Of a DNA stretch of 56,221 nt, positions 38,730 through 46,571 are shown piece by piece. Origin of the DNA: Bacteroidales bacterium (lineage in GTDB: Bacteria; Bacteroidota; Bacteroidia; Bacteroidales; UBA7960); the NCBI GenBank assembly GCA_007125585.1, contig SLCY01000039.1, positions 1 to 56,221 on the forward strand, written 5' to 3'. The notes below the pieces were generated by a model. That model saw only the letters and a program-made list of their open reading frames with translations, did not search any database and was not told where the DNA came from. The position numbers and the translations under genes were made by a program. The number at the start of each line of letters is the position of its first letter. Position 1 is the stretch's first letter.

Positions 38730-38893
38730 GGCAGGTCTTCTGACTTGTTCCGTGTTTGCCGCCTTCCCACCCGGAAGGGCAGTGGCATTGGGGTGACAAA
38801 CACTTTTAAAGGAACTTACAGCAGCGGGAACTGTCCAGGACTTTCACCTGGTTCCCTTTTCATCCGGCTGTCCCGAAAGGGGGGCGGAACCTG
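38730..38893 (-). ncRNA. Cobalamin riboswitch
   Basis: Read on the minus strand, the element contains the AGGTTCCGCC start, the GGTGAAAGTCCTGGACAG and CCCGCTGCTGTAA core, the B12-box GCCACTG (complement of 38780-38786), and the GTCAGAAGACCTGCC end, in the right order. It is preceded by a TAACTTTG -7 box at 38909-38902 and followed by btuB 152 nt later. It should repress btuB-btuG when cobalamin is plentiful. Confidence 0.95.
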
Positions 38894-38901
38894 TATGGTG
38901 G

Positions 38902-38909
38902 CAAAGTTA
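38902..38909 (-). promoter_or_regulatory. -7 box (TAACTTTG) of the btuB transcript
   Basis: TAACTTTG on the minus strand lies about 10 nt before the first conserved riboswitch base, so the RNA starts with the aptamer. Confidence 0.65.
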
Positions 38910-38948
38910 GGAAAAATATTAACGTGGCGATGAACCGGTGCAGTTTTT

Positions 38949-40256
38949 TTATATTGTTGGGAAATACGCCGCGATGCCCATTCCCAGCAATTCTTTTACC
39001 GGACGGCAGTCTGCTTCATGGATATCCCCTTTGGTATTTTTTGCAACGGCACCACAACCCCCGCCGCAGACAAGCTGAAGGTTGCATTGCCTGCAGGCTT
39101 CTATGGAACGTACGTCGCGTCGCTGCCATGCGTGGACTTTTTCCATGTCGAGACGGATGTCGGGATGGAAGCGCCCCAGCTCTTCTCCGGGTTTGCCCAC
39201 GGTGGCTGTACAGCCGTAGATCACTCCCCTGTGATCAAAGGCCCATTCGCCTTTGCATGCAGGACACGCATCAAAAAGGGGAGGAGGCAGTGATCCGTTG
39301 TCTTTCAGAAACTGCGCCACGGTAAATGCGGGGCGATGAAAAGCAAGAATTTCCGGGTACTTATCAATGAGATGGAAGAGGTCCTTGTACAATGACAGAC
39401 GCGAGTACAGCTTGGCGTGTCCCGGGTGGCATTGATGCAGTTCATAATTTCTCCCCAGCTGAGTTTTAAACAAGGGGGACTCCGTCCATCCTTTATCAAT
39501 GGCATAGCGGGCCAGATCAGGGAGGTTGTTGATGTTCTCCCTGTCGACCACCATCCGGAGGTTCACCTGCAACCCCTGTTCGAGACAGTTGCCGATGGCT
39601 GATACAATGCGGTGAAACGTTGCTTTCCCGCCTTTGAGGGGTCTACGGCGGTTATGTGTCTCTTCGGTCCCGTCGAGTGTGATCTGTATCTCACGGATGC
39701 TAACATCAGAGAACAAGTCCAGGTATTCGTCAAGGTGATACCCGTTGGTGACCACGGCCAGGTCGAGGCGGTGGTCGACACAGCGATTCAGGAAGCAGGC
39801 CATCGTTTCCCTGTATTCTTTTCCCGGCAGCAGTGGCTCGCCACCAAAGAGGGTAACATATTTGGACCGGTGCCCCATATGTTGCTGCAGGTAGGCAAAA
39901 AAAGCGTCGATCACCTGTTTGGAGAGCTTCTCCGGGGCAGAAAGGTATTGGGCCTGGTAACAGTAGTCGCATTCGAAGTTGCAAAGGTAGGTGGGTGCGA
40001 AAAACAGCTGCAATTCCTCCCGGCTGCGTTGTTCCAGAAAGTCGATATAAGCCATCTGGTAACGTTGCTGTTCCTCTTCCGGATCAGCGATATAGCCTTT
40101 GACGATGAAATCCTCCGGGGGTGACGCTCCCGGATGCTTCAGCATGTTTACCTCTTGCCGGGTCAGCAGATCGGCATGGCCGGACAAGCTGTTTACGACA
40201 ATGAACTTGTCGCTGCCACTGACCTCTGAAAGGATATTGTACGGAGAAGGACGCAT
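38949..40256 (-). CDS. Radical SAM/SPASM peptide-maturase-like protein
   Basis: A 435-residue radical SAM enzyme with Cx3Cx2C cysteines at 92, 96 and 99 (LCNFECDYCYQ), the GGEPLL motif near 137, and a C-terminal SPASM domain (about 330-435) with CPACKGE, CRQCNLQLVCGGGC and a final Cys. SPASM proteins bind extra Fe-S clusters and most modify peptides. The N-terminal ~80 residues may bind a leader. The gene starts 12 nt after a 35-codon ORF encoding a Cys-containing peptide, which is its likely substrate. The modification made is not known. No transporter or protease gene is near. Confidence 0.88.
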   Translation of the reverse strand: MRPSPYNILSEVSGSDKFIVVNSLSGHADLLTRQEVNMLKHPGASPPEDFIVKGYIADPEEEQQRYQMAYIDFLEQRSREELQLFFAPTYLCNFECDYCYQAQYLSAPEKLSKQVIDAFFAYLQQHMGHRSKYVTLFGGEPLLPGKEYRETMACFLNRCVDHRLDLAVVTNGYHLDEYLDLFSDVSIREIQITLDGTEETHNRRRPLKGGKATFHRIVSAIGNCLEQGLQVNLRMVVDRENINNLPDLARYAIDKGWTESPLFKTQLGRNYELHQCHPGHAKLYSRLSLYKDLFHLIDKYPEILAFHRPAFTVAQFLKDNGSLPPPLFDACPACKGEWAFDHRGVIYGCTATVGKPGEELGRFHPDIRLDMEKVHAWQRRDVRSIEACRQCNLQLVCGGGCGAVAKNTKGDIHEADCRPVKELLGMGIAAYFPTI

Positions 40257-40268
40257 GGCTTCAACATG

Positions 40269-40376
40269 TTAGTCATGACACCCCGCCTGTGCAACGGATG
40301 TCTTGGCACAACACTGGGCTTGCTTCACCCTGGTCTGCTTTTCCTGCTTTTTCTCTTTTTTAATGAGGCTTTTCAT
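40269..40376 (-). CDS. Putative RiPP precursor peptide, 35 aa
   Basis: A short ORF (ATG 40376, TAA 40269) of 35 residues. The first ~19 are strongly basic and charged (MKSLIKKEKKQEKQTRVK), like a leader; the rest is small-residue rich with three cysteines (QAQCCAKTSVAQAGCHD, Cys22, 23 and 33), like a core. It sits between a methyltransferase gene (88 nt upstream) and a radical SAM/SPASM gene (12 nt downstream) on the same strand, which is the usual RiPP arrangement. No Shine-Dalgarno site, as expected in the phylum. The reading is from codons and context only; I recognise no named family. Confidence 0.65.
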   Translation of the reverse strand: MKSLIKKEKKQEKQTRVKQAQCCAKTSVAQAGCHD

Positions 40377-40388
40377 AATGAATGTTTG

Positions 40389-40423
40389 ATATCTCTGAAA
40401 TGTCTTATATCTCTGAAATGTCT
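40389..40423. repeat. Two 17-bp direct repeats before the peptide ORF
   Basis: ATATCTCTGAAATGTCT occurs at 40389-40405 and again at 40407-40423, an 18-bp period, just upstream of the peptide start. On the minus strand the units lie in frame with the ORF (would read K/Q-TFQRY), but no start codon precedes them after an in-frame TGA, so they are probably untranslated. Confidence 0.85.
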
Positions 40424-40464
40424 GTGATGTTTGACAGGCGGAATGTTGTATTCACATTGTCACA

Positions 40465-41094
40465 TTATTTCTGTCCTTTGACGGTGAAACTGGCCACGGT
40501 GACCCGTCCTTTCTCGTATGGTTCTGATTCTTCCAGTATTTCGATGTTGCGCAGGCCGGCACTGGTGATGTTTTGCAAGTATTTTTCTCTGGTGACGGCG
40601 CCAGCCCAGCATTTGGCGACCATTGCAGGGTCTTTCCGGTATTTTTCAGGCACTGGCACTGTCGCATAAATGTCACTGACCACGAATCGCCCCCCTTTTT
40701 TGAGCATCCTGGCAATCTCTTTCCAAACCCTGTCCTGGCTGAGAGAATGGTTGATGGCACAATTGGAGATGATCACATCGGCAGCATTGTCATCCAGCCT
40801 GATCTTTTCCAGCTGACATTTTATAAAATCAATGTTTTGAATTCCTGTTTTTTCAGCTTGTTGCCGGGCTGTTTCCATCATCCCGTCAGATATGTCAACC
40901 CCATATGCATATCCGCCATCTCCTGCCAGCAGCGCCATGCGTAAAACATCGTGGCCTTTACCGCATCCGAGGTCCACGCATGTATCACCCGGCTTAATTT
41001 CTGCAAATGAGAATGCTCCGCCACATGACAAACAGCATGTTTGCTGCGACAATCCGTCGTATCTCCTGGCAATGCTGTCAGCGTACAGGTCCAT
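40465..41094 (-). CDS. Class I SAM-dependent methyltransferase
   Basis: A 209-residue methyltransferase with SAM motif VDLGCGKGHDVLRMA (about residues 40-54), acidic motif GVDISDGMM and motif IV DVIISNCAINH. The N-terminus has an unusual CCLSCGG cluster (Cys20, 21 and 24). The core resembles UbiE/ArsM-type enzymes, but the C-terminal cysteines of arsenite methyltransferases are not evident. It leads a three-gene unit with the peptide and radical SAM genes, so peptide or cofactor methylation is possible; arsenic or quinone methylation is an alternative. Confidence 0.82.
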   Translation of the reverse strand: MDLYADSIARRYDGLSQQTCCLSCGGAFSFAEIKPGDTCVDLGCGKGHDVLRMALLAGDGGYAYGVDISDGMMETARQQAEKTGIQNIDFIKCQLEKIRLDDNAADVIISNCAINHSLSQDRVWKEIARMLKKGGRFVVSDIYATVPVPEKYRKDPAMVAKCWAGAVTREKYLQNITSAGLRNIEILEESEPYEKGRVTVASFTVKGQK

Positions 41095-41133
41095 GTATTT
41101 AATCTAAAGTATTTATATAATTATATAAGACTG

Positions 41134-41141
41134 CAAAAATA
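41134..41141 (-). promoter_or_regulatory. -7 box (TATTTTTG) of the methyltransferase-peptide-rSAM unit
   Basis: On the minus strand TATTTTTG followed by CAGTC fits the -7 consensus and gives a leader of about 35 nt. No clear -33 box. Confidence 0.6.
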
Positions 41142-41174
41142 AAAAAAATAGTTGTACGGAATGGATCTTTTGTT

Positions 41175-41360
41175 TTATCTCGGTGGAATGACAATAGCCA
41201 GGATAATGTAAAAAAGCAATCCGATCAACCCCATGAAAAATAGTATTACAAACAGGATACGTATCAGCGTGGGGTCTGTTTCAAAATAATCGGCCAGGGC
41301 ACCGCAGACACCAAAGATCATTCTGTCGTCGGTTTTCCTGAGGCGTTTGTAAGATCTCAT
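41175..41360 (-). CDS. PspC domain protein
   Basis: A 61-residue protein with one PspC domain: RLRKTDDRMIFGVCGALADYF, then a hydrophobic segment (IRILFVILFFMGLIGLLFYIILAIVI). Such small proteins sense or stabilize the envelope under stress; function here is unknown. An in-frame ATG at 41408 would add 16 residues, but those are encoded by a dispersed repeat (R1) and the transcript probably starts inside it (TATATTTG, 41392-41385), so ATG 41360 is chosen. Confidence 0.85.
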   Translation of the reverse strand: MRSYKRLRKTDDRMIFGVCGALADYFETDPTLIRILFVILFFMGLIGLLFYIILAIVIPPR

Positions 41361-41381
41361 TCTGCATTCCCGTTTGGTTGT

Positions 41382-41463
41382 ATACAAATATACATGAATT
41401 TTTTTCATGTGAAATTACACACAGACACATGAAAAAAAATCATGTGAAAGCGAAGCGGTTCCT
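41382..41463 (-). repeat. Dispersed hairpin element, copy R1
   Basis: Two 19-nt arms (41393-41411 and 41426-41444) pair at 18 of 19 positions around a 14-nt loop (AAATTACACACAGA). The left flank contains TATATTTG (minus strand, 41392-41385), a -7 box for pspC; the right flank is GAAAGCGAAGCGGTTCCT. The same order is found in R3 before ppdK. Confidence 0.9.
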
Positions 41464-41519
41464 CCTGTACACCAGCATTTTGTAAATTTTAAGACAAAAT
41501 GGTGGTGGTTTTTTACAGG
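41464..41519. other. Inverted repeat between R1 and R2
   Basis: CACCAGCATTTTGT (41470-41483) pairs with ACAAAATGGTGGTG (41494-41507), with an outer CCTGT/ACAGG pair (41464-41468 and 41515-41519). It fills the space between two copies of the hairpin element. Confidence 0.65.
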
Positions 41520-41521
41520 AG

Positions 41522-41572
41522 AAATATACATGAATTTTTTTCATGTGAAATTACACACAGACACATGAAAAA
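41522..41572 (-). repeat. Dispersed hairpin element, partial copy R2
   Basis: Left arm (41529-41547) and loop (41548-41561) are identical to R1, but the right arm stops after 11 nt and the -7 box is changed to TATATTTC. It is probably a truncated copy. Confidence 0.88.
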
Positions 41573-41631
41573 CGTCTCAAGGTCTTTCACCCGGTCGTCG
41601 CTTGTTTATTAATGTTTATCATTTGTCAGAA

Positions 41632-41692
41632 GGTCAAAGAGGTTGAAGGGTTTAAAGGTTTAAAAGTTTAAGGGTATAAGGGTTTAAGGTCT
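41632..41692. repeat. Degenerate GGGTTTAA-type repeat region
   Basis: A run of imperfect TTTAAGGG-like units, inverted relative to the left-end array. Read on the minus strand it contains TATACCCTTAAAC and ends in TTTGACCTT, both of which also occur just inside the left-end array (about 110-135). The rest of 41573-41807 has no gene I can support. Confidence 0.7.
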
Positions 41693-41807
41693 TCATTCGA
41701 TATTTCACACAACGAATGAGATACAGGATAACGCACTTTGCAGGCATTTGCGGGAAAAATGGCAGGATACCTTTGCCGGGTGATCCTGCAAACGTCACGT
41801 TTTCAAA

Positions 41808-43037
41808 TTATTCAAATGAAAGGATGGCTTTTCGGATGATGTCGACGCATTCCATGAGCTGTTCTTCTGTGATGATCAGCGGGGGTGCGAAGCGGATCTT
41901 GTCGCCGTGTGTGGGTTTGGCCAGCAGTCCAAGCTCTGCCATCTTAAGGCACACATCCATGGCTTCCTTATCGCCTTTGGGTTTAATAACGATGGCATTA
42001 AGCAGCCCTTTGCCCCTGACCAGTGTCAGCATTTCAGACTGGATGTTGCGAAGTTCTTTACGCAGGATCTGGCCCAGGTGTTCGGCTCTTTCTGCCAGGT
42101 TTTCTTCTTCTATCACCTGGAGGGCGGCCATGGCCACTTTTGCGGCAACCGGGTTTCCGCCGAAGGTGGATCCGTGTTGTCCGGGCTTGATCACCAGCAT
42201 TACATCATCGTTGGCCAGTACGGCCGATACGGGATACATCCCCCCGCTGATGGCTTTTCCGAGGATGACGACATCGGGCTTGATGTTTTCGTGGTCACAG
42301 GCCAGCATCTTTCCCGTACGGGCAATGCCTGTCTGTACTTCGTCGGCCATATACAGCACGTTATGTTGCTTGCAAAGCTTGTATGTCTGGGTAAGGTAAC
42401 CTTCGTCGGGAACAAAAACGCCCGCCTCACCTTGTATCGGCTCAAAGAGGAAGCCTGCCACGTTTGGATCCTTCAGGGCCTCCTCCAGGGCGTCTGCATC
42501 ATTGTAAGGGATGCGAATGAACCCGGGGGTATAGGGCCCATAGTCACTGTATCCGTCGGGGTCGTTGGAGAACGAAACGATGGTGGTGGTCCGGCCATGG
42601 AAGTTGTTCTCGCACACCACGATCTTTGCCTGGTTCTCAGGGACACCCTTTTTCTGATAAGCCCACTTGCGGCAAAGCTTAATGGCTGTCTCCACAGCTT
42701 CAGCTCCGGTGTTCATGGGCAACACCTTATCGTAACCAAATAATCCGGTGATGTATTTTTCATACTGGCCCAATACATCATTGTGAAAAGCCCTGGAAGT
42801 AAGGGCCAGCTTCTCGGCCTGGTCTATCAGCGCCTGCGTGATCTTAGGGTGACAATGTCCCTGATTTAATGCTGAATAAGCCGAAAGGAAGTCAAAATAA
42901 CGCTTCCCTTCCACATCCCAAACATGAACGCCTTCACCGCGCGATAAAACCACGGGTAAGGGGTGATAGTTATGTGCACCGTACTTTTCCTCCAAGGCAA
43001 TCGCCTGTTGCGACGTGATCTTTTCTGTGGTATTCAT
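41808..43037 (-). CDS. rocD: Ornithine aminotransferase
   Basis: A 409-residue class-III PLP aminotransferase. [22 protein letters not shown] and [20 protein letters not shown] at the N-terminus, the PLP lysine in [20 protein letters not shown] and the C-terminal [18 protein letters not shown] are those of ornithine--oxo-acid transaminases. It converts ornithine and 2-oxoglutarate to glutamate semialdehyde (P5C) and glutamate. It is monocistronic with a -7 box at 43116. Confidence 0.93.
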   Translation of the reverse strand: MNTTEKITSQQAIALEEKYGAHNYHPLPVVLSRGEGVHVWDVEGKRYFDFLSAYSALNQGHCHPKITQALIDQAEKLALTSRAFHNDVLGQYEKYITGLFGYDKVLPMNTGAEAVETAIKLCRKWAYQKKGVPENQAKIVVCENNFHGRTTTIVSFSNDPDGYSDYGPYTPGFIRIPYNDADALEEALKDPNVAGFLFEPIQGEAGVFVPDEGYLTQTYKLCKQHNVLYMADEVQTGIARTGKMLACDHENIKPDVVILGKAISGGMYPVSAVLANDDVMLVIKPGQHGSTFGGNPVAAKVAMAALQVIEEENLAERAEHLGQILRKELRNIQSEMLTLVRGKGLLNAIVIKPKGDKEAMDVCLKMAELGLLAKPTHGDKIRFAPPLIITEEQLMECVDIIRKAILSFE

Positions 43038-43115
43038 GACGATACTCCTATTTTAAAAATGTGAACGAAAAAGATTATGTATAAAGAAACAACACATATG
43101 TTGTCACGGAAAGCG

Positions 43116-43123
43116 CAAATATA
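43116..43123 (-). promoter_or_regulatory. -7 box (TATATTTG) of rocD
   Basis: TATATTTG on the minus strand gives a leader of about 75 nt. It directly follows the repeat at 43128-43236. Confidence 0.6.
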
Positions 43124-43127
43124 GTAA

Positions 43128-43236
43128 AAGCCTTTTGATAAAAAAATTTAAACCCAAATCAGTTATTGGAAAATCTGTTCCGAGGCCAAAATCCTTCAAT
43201 AAGAGGAAATACGCTTCGTTTGCTTCGTCACCAACC
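43128..43236 (-). repeat. Promoter-proximal repeat, copy B
   Basis: Read on the minus strand, it shares ordered blocks with 49966-50072: GGTTGGTGACGAA, GAAGCG, GGAA(C/T)AGATTTTC, CTGATTTGGG and AAAAGGCTT. Each copy ends next to the -7 box of a gene (rocD here). The remaining bases of 43237-43606 hold no supported gene; a TTG-20-TACCTTTA promoter at 43385-43415 may serve the SRPBCC gene. Confidence 0.75.
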
Positions 43237-43606
43237 TTCGTTATACCTCCTCAGCAACCCCCTTTTCTGTTTAGGCTTTTGACCTGTCATCACGAAGTTC
43301 TAAAATAAAGAAATGAAGCGCGGCAGACTAAAAAAAAGCGGTACACGATGCTGCTTTTTCCCACAGAAAAATACCAAAGGCCGCTTGAAATAGATTCAAA
43401 ACATATGTACCTTTATCCTGCGTTTTTGCAAAAACAATGGTTGAGCCATCCCGATGCGCCGGCTTTTGGAGGCCAGGGCCGTGTCGATTTAAGCATATCC
43501 CATCCTGCCAAACAGGTGGGGGAAGCAGGGGTCCCGGGCGGATTAAAACGTTACATTCCGGTCCGGGGTGCTTTCGTGTCAGGGAAACGACCACGAATCA
43601 TTTTTT

Positions 43607-43984
43607 ATGAAAACAATCAGATTGCAGCGAAAGGTCAAAGGCACGCCCGAGGAGGTATATATCGCGTTGACCAACCCTTTTACCATCGAATTGTGGAGCG
43701 GGGAGCCGGCGGTGATGAGCCTGGAGCCGGGATCGGCTTTTACCATGCTTGATGGTCTAATCGTGGGGGAGAATGTGTCTTTTCAGCCCAACAGGTCCAT
43801 CCGTCAAAAATGGTTTTTCGGGGAAGACCGGTCATCGGATGTTGTCATCGACCTGTATCCGGATAAAGAGCATACGCTTGTCAGGGTAGAGCATTCAGGG
43901 ATCCCGGATGAAGCCTATCGGAATATGCTGGCCGGGTGGAAAGAATCATACCTGGGATCTCTGCAGGACTTTTTCGAGAAGTAG
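43607..43984 (+). CDS. SRPBCC (AHSA1/START-like) domain protein
   Basis: A 125-residue protein with one SRPBCC fold. VKGTPEEVYIALTNPFTIELWSG at the start and the C-terminal helix GWKESYLGSLQDFFEK fit the AHSA1-type group. The family binds hydrophobic ligands or chaperones; role unknown. ATG 43607 matches the family start; an upstream ATG at 43568 would add 13 unlikely residues. Its stop is 12 nt from the convergent ychF stop. Confidence 0.8.
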   Translation: MKTIRLQRKVKGTPEEVYIALTNPFTIELWSGEPAVMSLEPGSAFTMLDGLIVGENVSFQPNRSIRQKWFFGEDRSSDVVIDLYPDKEHTLVRVEHSGIPDEAYRNMLAGWKESYLGSLQDFFEK

Positions 43985-43996
43985 ATTGGCTGGGCT

Positions 43997-45082
43997 TTAC
44001 ACGTTGAAGCGTACGTGAAAGATGTCACCGTCGCGGACGATGTAGTTTTTCCCTTCGATGTGGAATTTGCCGGCTTGTTTGCATGCTTGTTCCGAGCCCA
44101 GTTCAATAAAGTCTGATGATCTCATCACCTCTGCGCGTATAAACCCTCTTTCCATATCTGAGTGAATAATGCCGGCAGCCTGCGGTGCGGGAGTGCCTTC
44201 GCGCAATGTCCATGCCCTGGCCTCTTTCGGGCCAAAGGTAAAGAAGGTTTGTAACCTGAGTGTACGGTATGCCGCACGTATCAACTTGTTTACCGCAGGT
44301 TCTTTCAGCCCGATGTCTCTGAGGAATTCCTGGCGGTCTTCCTCATCTTCGAGGGTGGCTATCTCGGATTCTGCCTGGGCAGCGATGATCAGCAGTTCAC
44401 TGCCTTCCTCTTCAATGGCTGGCCGCACCTTTTCCACATGATGGTTGCCCGCAGCGGCCGAAGCTTCATCCACATTGCATACGTAAATGACAGGCTTTAC
44501 AGTGAGAAGGAAACAGTCGTCGACGTATTTCCTGTCTGTCTCTTGGATGCTGAATGTTCTGGCGGGCTCACCGTTTTCGAAGTGGTCCATCATTGCAGAA
44601 AGCACCTCTGTACCCTTTTTTGCATCCTTGTCACCGACCGCGGCAACCTTCTGCAATCGATCACGCTTCTTTTCCACAGTCACGAGATCGCTGGTGATCA
44701 ACTCCAGGTCGATGATCTCTTTATCCCTCAGCGGATTCACCGAGCCCTCCATGTGGGGCACAGTGACATCATCAAAACAACGCAGCACATGGATGATGGC
44801 ATCGCACTGTCGGATATCGGCAAGGAACTGATTGCCCCCTTTCGTCTTGCTCCCCCCTTTGGTAAGCCCTGGAATATCTACTATCTCTATGGTGGTGGGA
44901 ACCACCCTGGGTGGTTTGGTGATCCCGGCAATTGCTTCCAGGCGGGGATCCGGTACTTCGATCTGACCAAGGTTTGTGCGCCCCGAAACTTGCGCTGCAA
45001 GATTGCGGCCCCGCGACAAGGAATTGAACAGCGTGGTCTTGCCGCAACCTGCAATGCCTACCATTCCGCAGTTTAAAGCCAT
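43997..45082 (-). CDS. ychF: Ribosome-associated ATPase YchF
   Basis: A 361-residue Obg-family P-loop protein that prefers ATP. It has P-loop GIAGCGKTTLFN, G3 DIPGL, NVDE in place of the GTP-specifying NKxD (YVCNVDEASA), and the C-terminal TGS domain (LQTFFTFGPKEARAWT). It acts at the ribosome and in stress responses. ATG 45082 (MALNCGMVGIAG) is chosen; the in-frame ATG at 45106 lies inside the TATCTTTG -7 box and cannot be in the transcript. Confidence 0.95.
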   Translation of the reverse strand: MALNCGMVGIAGCGKTTLFNSLSRGRNLAAQVSGRTNLGQIEVPDPRLEAIAGITKPPRVVPTTIEIVDIPGLTKGGSKTKGGNQFLADIRQCDAIIHVLRCFDDVTVPHMEGSVNPLRDKEIIDLELITSDLVTVEKKRDRLQKVAAVGDKDAKKGTEVLSAMMDHFENGEPARTFSIQETDRKYVDDCFLLTVKPVIYVCNVDEASAAAGNHHVEKVRPAIEEEGSELLIIAAQAESEIATLEDEEDRQEFLRDIGLKEPAVNKLIRAAYRTLRLQTFFTFGPKEARAWTLREGTPAPQAAGIIHSDMERGFIRAEVMRSSDFIELGSEQACKQAGKFHIEGKNYIVRDGDIFHVRFNV

Positions 45083-45104
45083 GATGGTGTTGTTTTTGCA
45101 ATGC

Positions 45105-45112
45105 AAAGATAC
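45105..45112 (-). promoter_or_regulatory. -7 box (TATCTTTG) of ychF
   Basis: TATCTTTG followed by CATTG on the minus strand, about 20 nt before ATG 45082. It settles the ychF start. The 266-bp spacer up to rtcB holds no other feature I can support. Confidence 0.75.
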
Positions 45113-45378
45113 TCAATTGTTCTTTCAACCCATCCTTGTGTGGATCCATATATTGTCTCTGCCTGTTTGGTGTGCTGCGTCGGGGGACTGTCGCAACAGC
45201 GGCGGACCGTGGCGTTCAGGGTTCGGGGTTTTGGGTTCACTGCGGATGGCGTGTTGCCGAAATGGCAGCATCCTCCGTCATCCCTCACCTGTCGGAGCCT
45301 GAGAACGTAAACTGATGCCTGAATTTGCCAAAGTAGATTATTATGCGTTTTTTTGTATTACTGATATAACATACGGCT

Positions 45379-46548
45379 ATGGTAAGAGAACTGAAAACAG
45401 AGAAGTTGCCCATCAAGATGTGGATTGATGAGTTGGAGGCTGGTGCCCTTGAGCAGGCGAAGAACCTGGCCAATTTCCCCTATGCTGTGAAGCACATTGC
45501 CCTGATGCCCGACTGTCATCAGGGTTTCGGCATGCCAATAGGCGGTGTGATGGCCACCAGGGAAGTGATCGTTCCCAATGCGGTGGGTGTGGACATCGGC
45601 TGTGGCATGTGTGCGGTGCAAACGTCTCTCTCCGGCATATCGCAGGCCGAGTTGCGAAAAATCCTGTCTGCCATCAGGTCGCGTATCCCTGTGGGGCATA
45701 AGCACCATAAGCAAAGCCAGGACAGCAGCAGGATGCCCCCGGTAAACGAAGACAAGCCGATGCCTGTGGTAAACCGCGAGTACAGGAGTGCTACCCGCCA
45801 GCTGGGAACCCTCGGTGGCGGCAATCATTTTATTGAGATACAGAACGGCTCGGACGGGCAGGTGTGGATCATGGTCCATTCCGGCAGCCGGAACATCGGC
45901 AAGCAGGTTGCCGACCATTACAACCGGTTGGCTACCAATCTGAACCAGAAATGGGCCAGCCCGGTTCCAAGATCGCATCAGCTGGCCTACCTTCGCCTGG
46001 AAAGCAAAGAAGGCAAGCAGTATATCCGGGAGATGGAATATTGTGTGGATTTTGCCTTTGCCAGTCGTAAGTTAATGATGGATAACACGCTGGGGGTCTT
46101 CAAGTCATATTTTGGCAAAGACTTCCGGTCTGCACCCATGATCAATATTGCCCATAACTATGCTGCTTTTGAGGAGCACTTTGGCATGGACGTGGTTGTT
46201 CACCGGAAGGGAGCCACCAAAGCGGATAAAGATACCGTTGGCATCATTCCAGGCAGCCAGGGTGCCAACAGTTACATAGTCAGGGGCAAGGGCAACAGGG
46301 ACAGTTTTGAAAGTTGTTCTCACGGGGCAGGGCGTACCATGGGCCGCAAAGAGGCCATCCGCAGTCTGAATCTGGCTGACGAGATGAAGAAGCTGGATGA
46401 CAAGGGCATTATTCATGCCATCAGGAGCCAGCGCGATCTGGAAGAGGCCACCAGTGCGTACAAGGATATCTCCATGGTGATGGACCTTCAGCGCGACCTG
46501 GTGGATGTTCTCGTGGAGTTATCGCCGTTGGCTGTCATCAAGGGCTGA
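45379..46548 (+). CDS. rtcB: RNA ligase RtcB
   Basis: A 389-residue RtcB that joins 3'-phosphate (or 2',3'-cyclic phosphate) and 5'-OH RNA ends using GTP and Mn2+. Metal and active-site motifs are MPDCHQGFGMPIGG, VGVDIGCGMC, GTLGGGNHFIEI and the guanylylated His in SCSHGAGRTMGR. Its length is that of the short bacterial RtcB group. No archease or rtcA gene is near, so it probably serves RNA repair. Confidence 0.94.
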   Translation: MVRELKTEKLPIKMWIDELEAGALEQAKNLANFPYAVKHIALMPDCHQGFGMPIGGVMATREVIVPNAVGVDIGCGMCAVQTSLSGISQAELRKILSAIRSRIPVGHKHHKQSQDSSRMPPVNEDKPMPVVNREYRSATRQLGTLGGGNHFIEIQNGSDGQVWIMVHSGSRNIGKQVADHYNRLATNLNQKWASPVPRSHQLAYLRLESKEGKQYIREMEYCVDFAFASRKLMMDNTLGVFKSYFGKDFRSAPMINIAHNYAAFEEHFGMDVVVHRKGATKADKDTVGIIPGSQGANSYIVRGKGNRDSFESCSHGAGRTMGRKEAIRSLNLADEMKKLDDKGIIHAIRSQRDLEEATSAYKDISMVMDLQRDLVDVLVELSPLAVIKG

Positions 46549-46571
46549 TGGGATGTTGTGTCGGCTATCGC

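Noticed and set aside
41094-41141. Arsenic resistance locus built on an ArsM-like methyltransferase
   Set aside because: No arsR, arsC, acr3 or arsA gene is near, and the arsenite-binding C-terminal cysteines of ArsM are not evident.
41361-41408. Longer N-terminus of the PspC protein
   Set aside because: The extra 16 codons are the repeat R1 itself, and the -7 box there puts the transcript start downstream of the longer start.
43348-43752. Plus-strand ORF of 134 codons before and overlapping the SRPBCC gene
   Set aside because: Its second half is a frame shadow of the SRPBCC gene and the first half shows no domain or likely signal; a minus-strand ORF there is no better.
45105-45130. Longer YchF N-terminus
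   Set aside because: It would include the -7 promoter box in the coding sequence; the family starts at MALNCGMVG.
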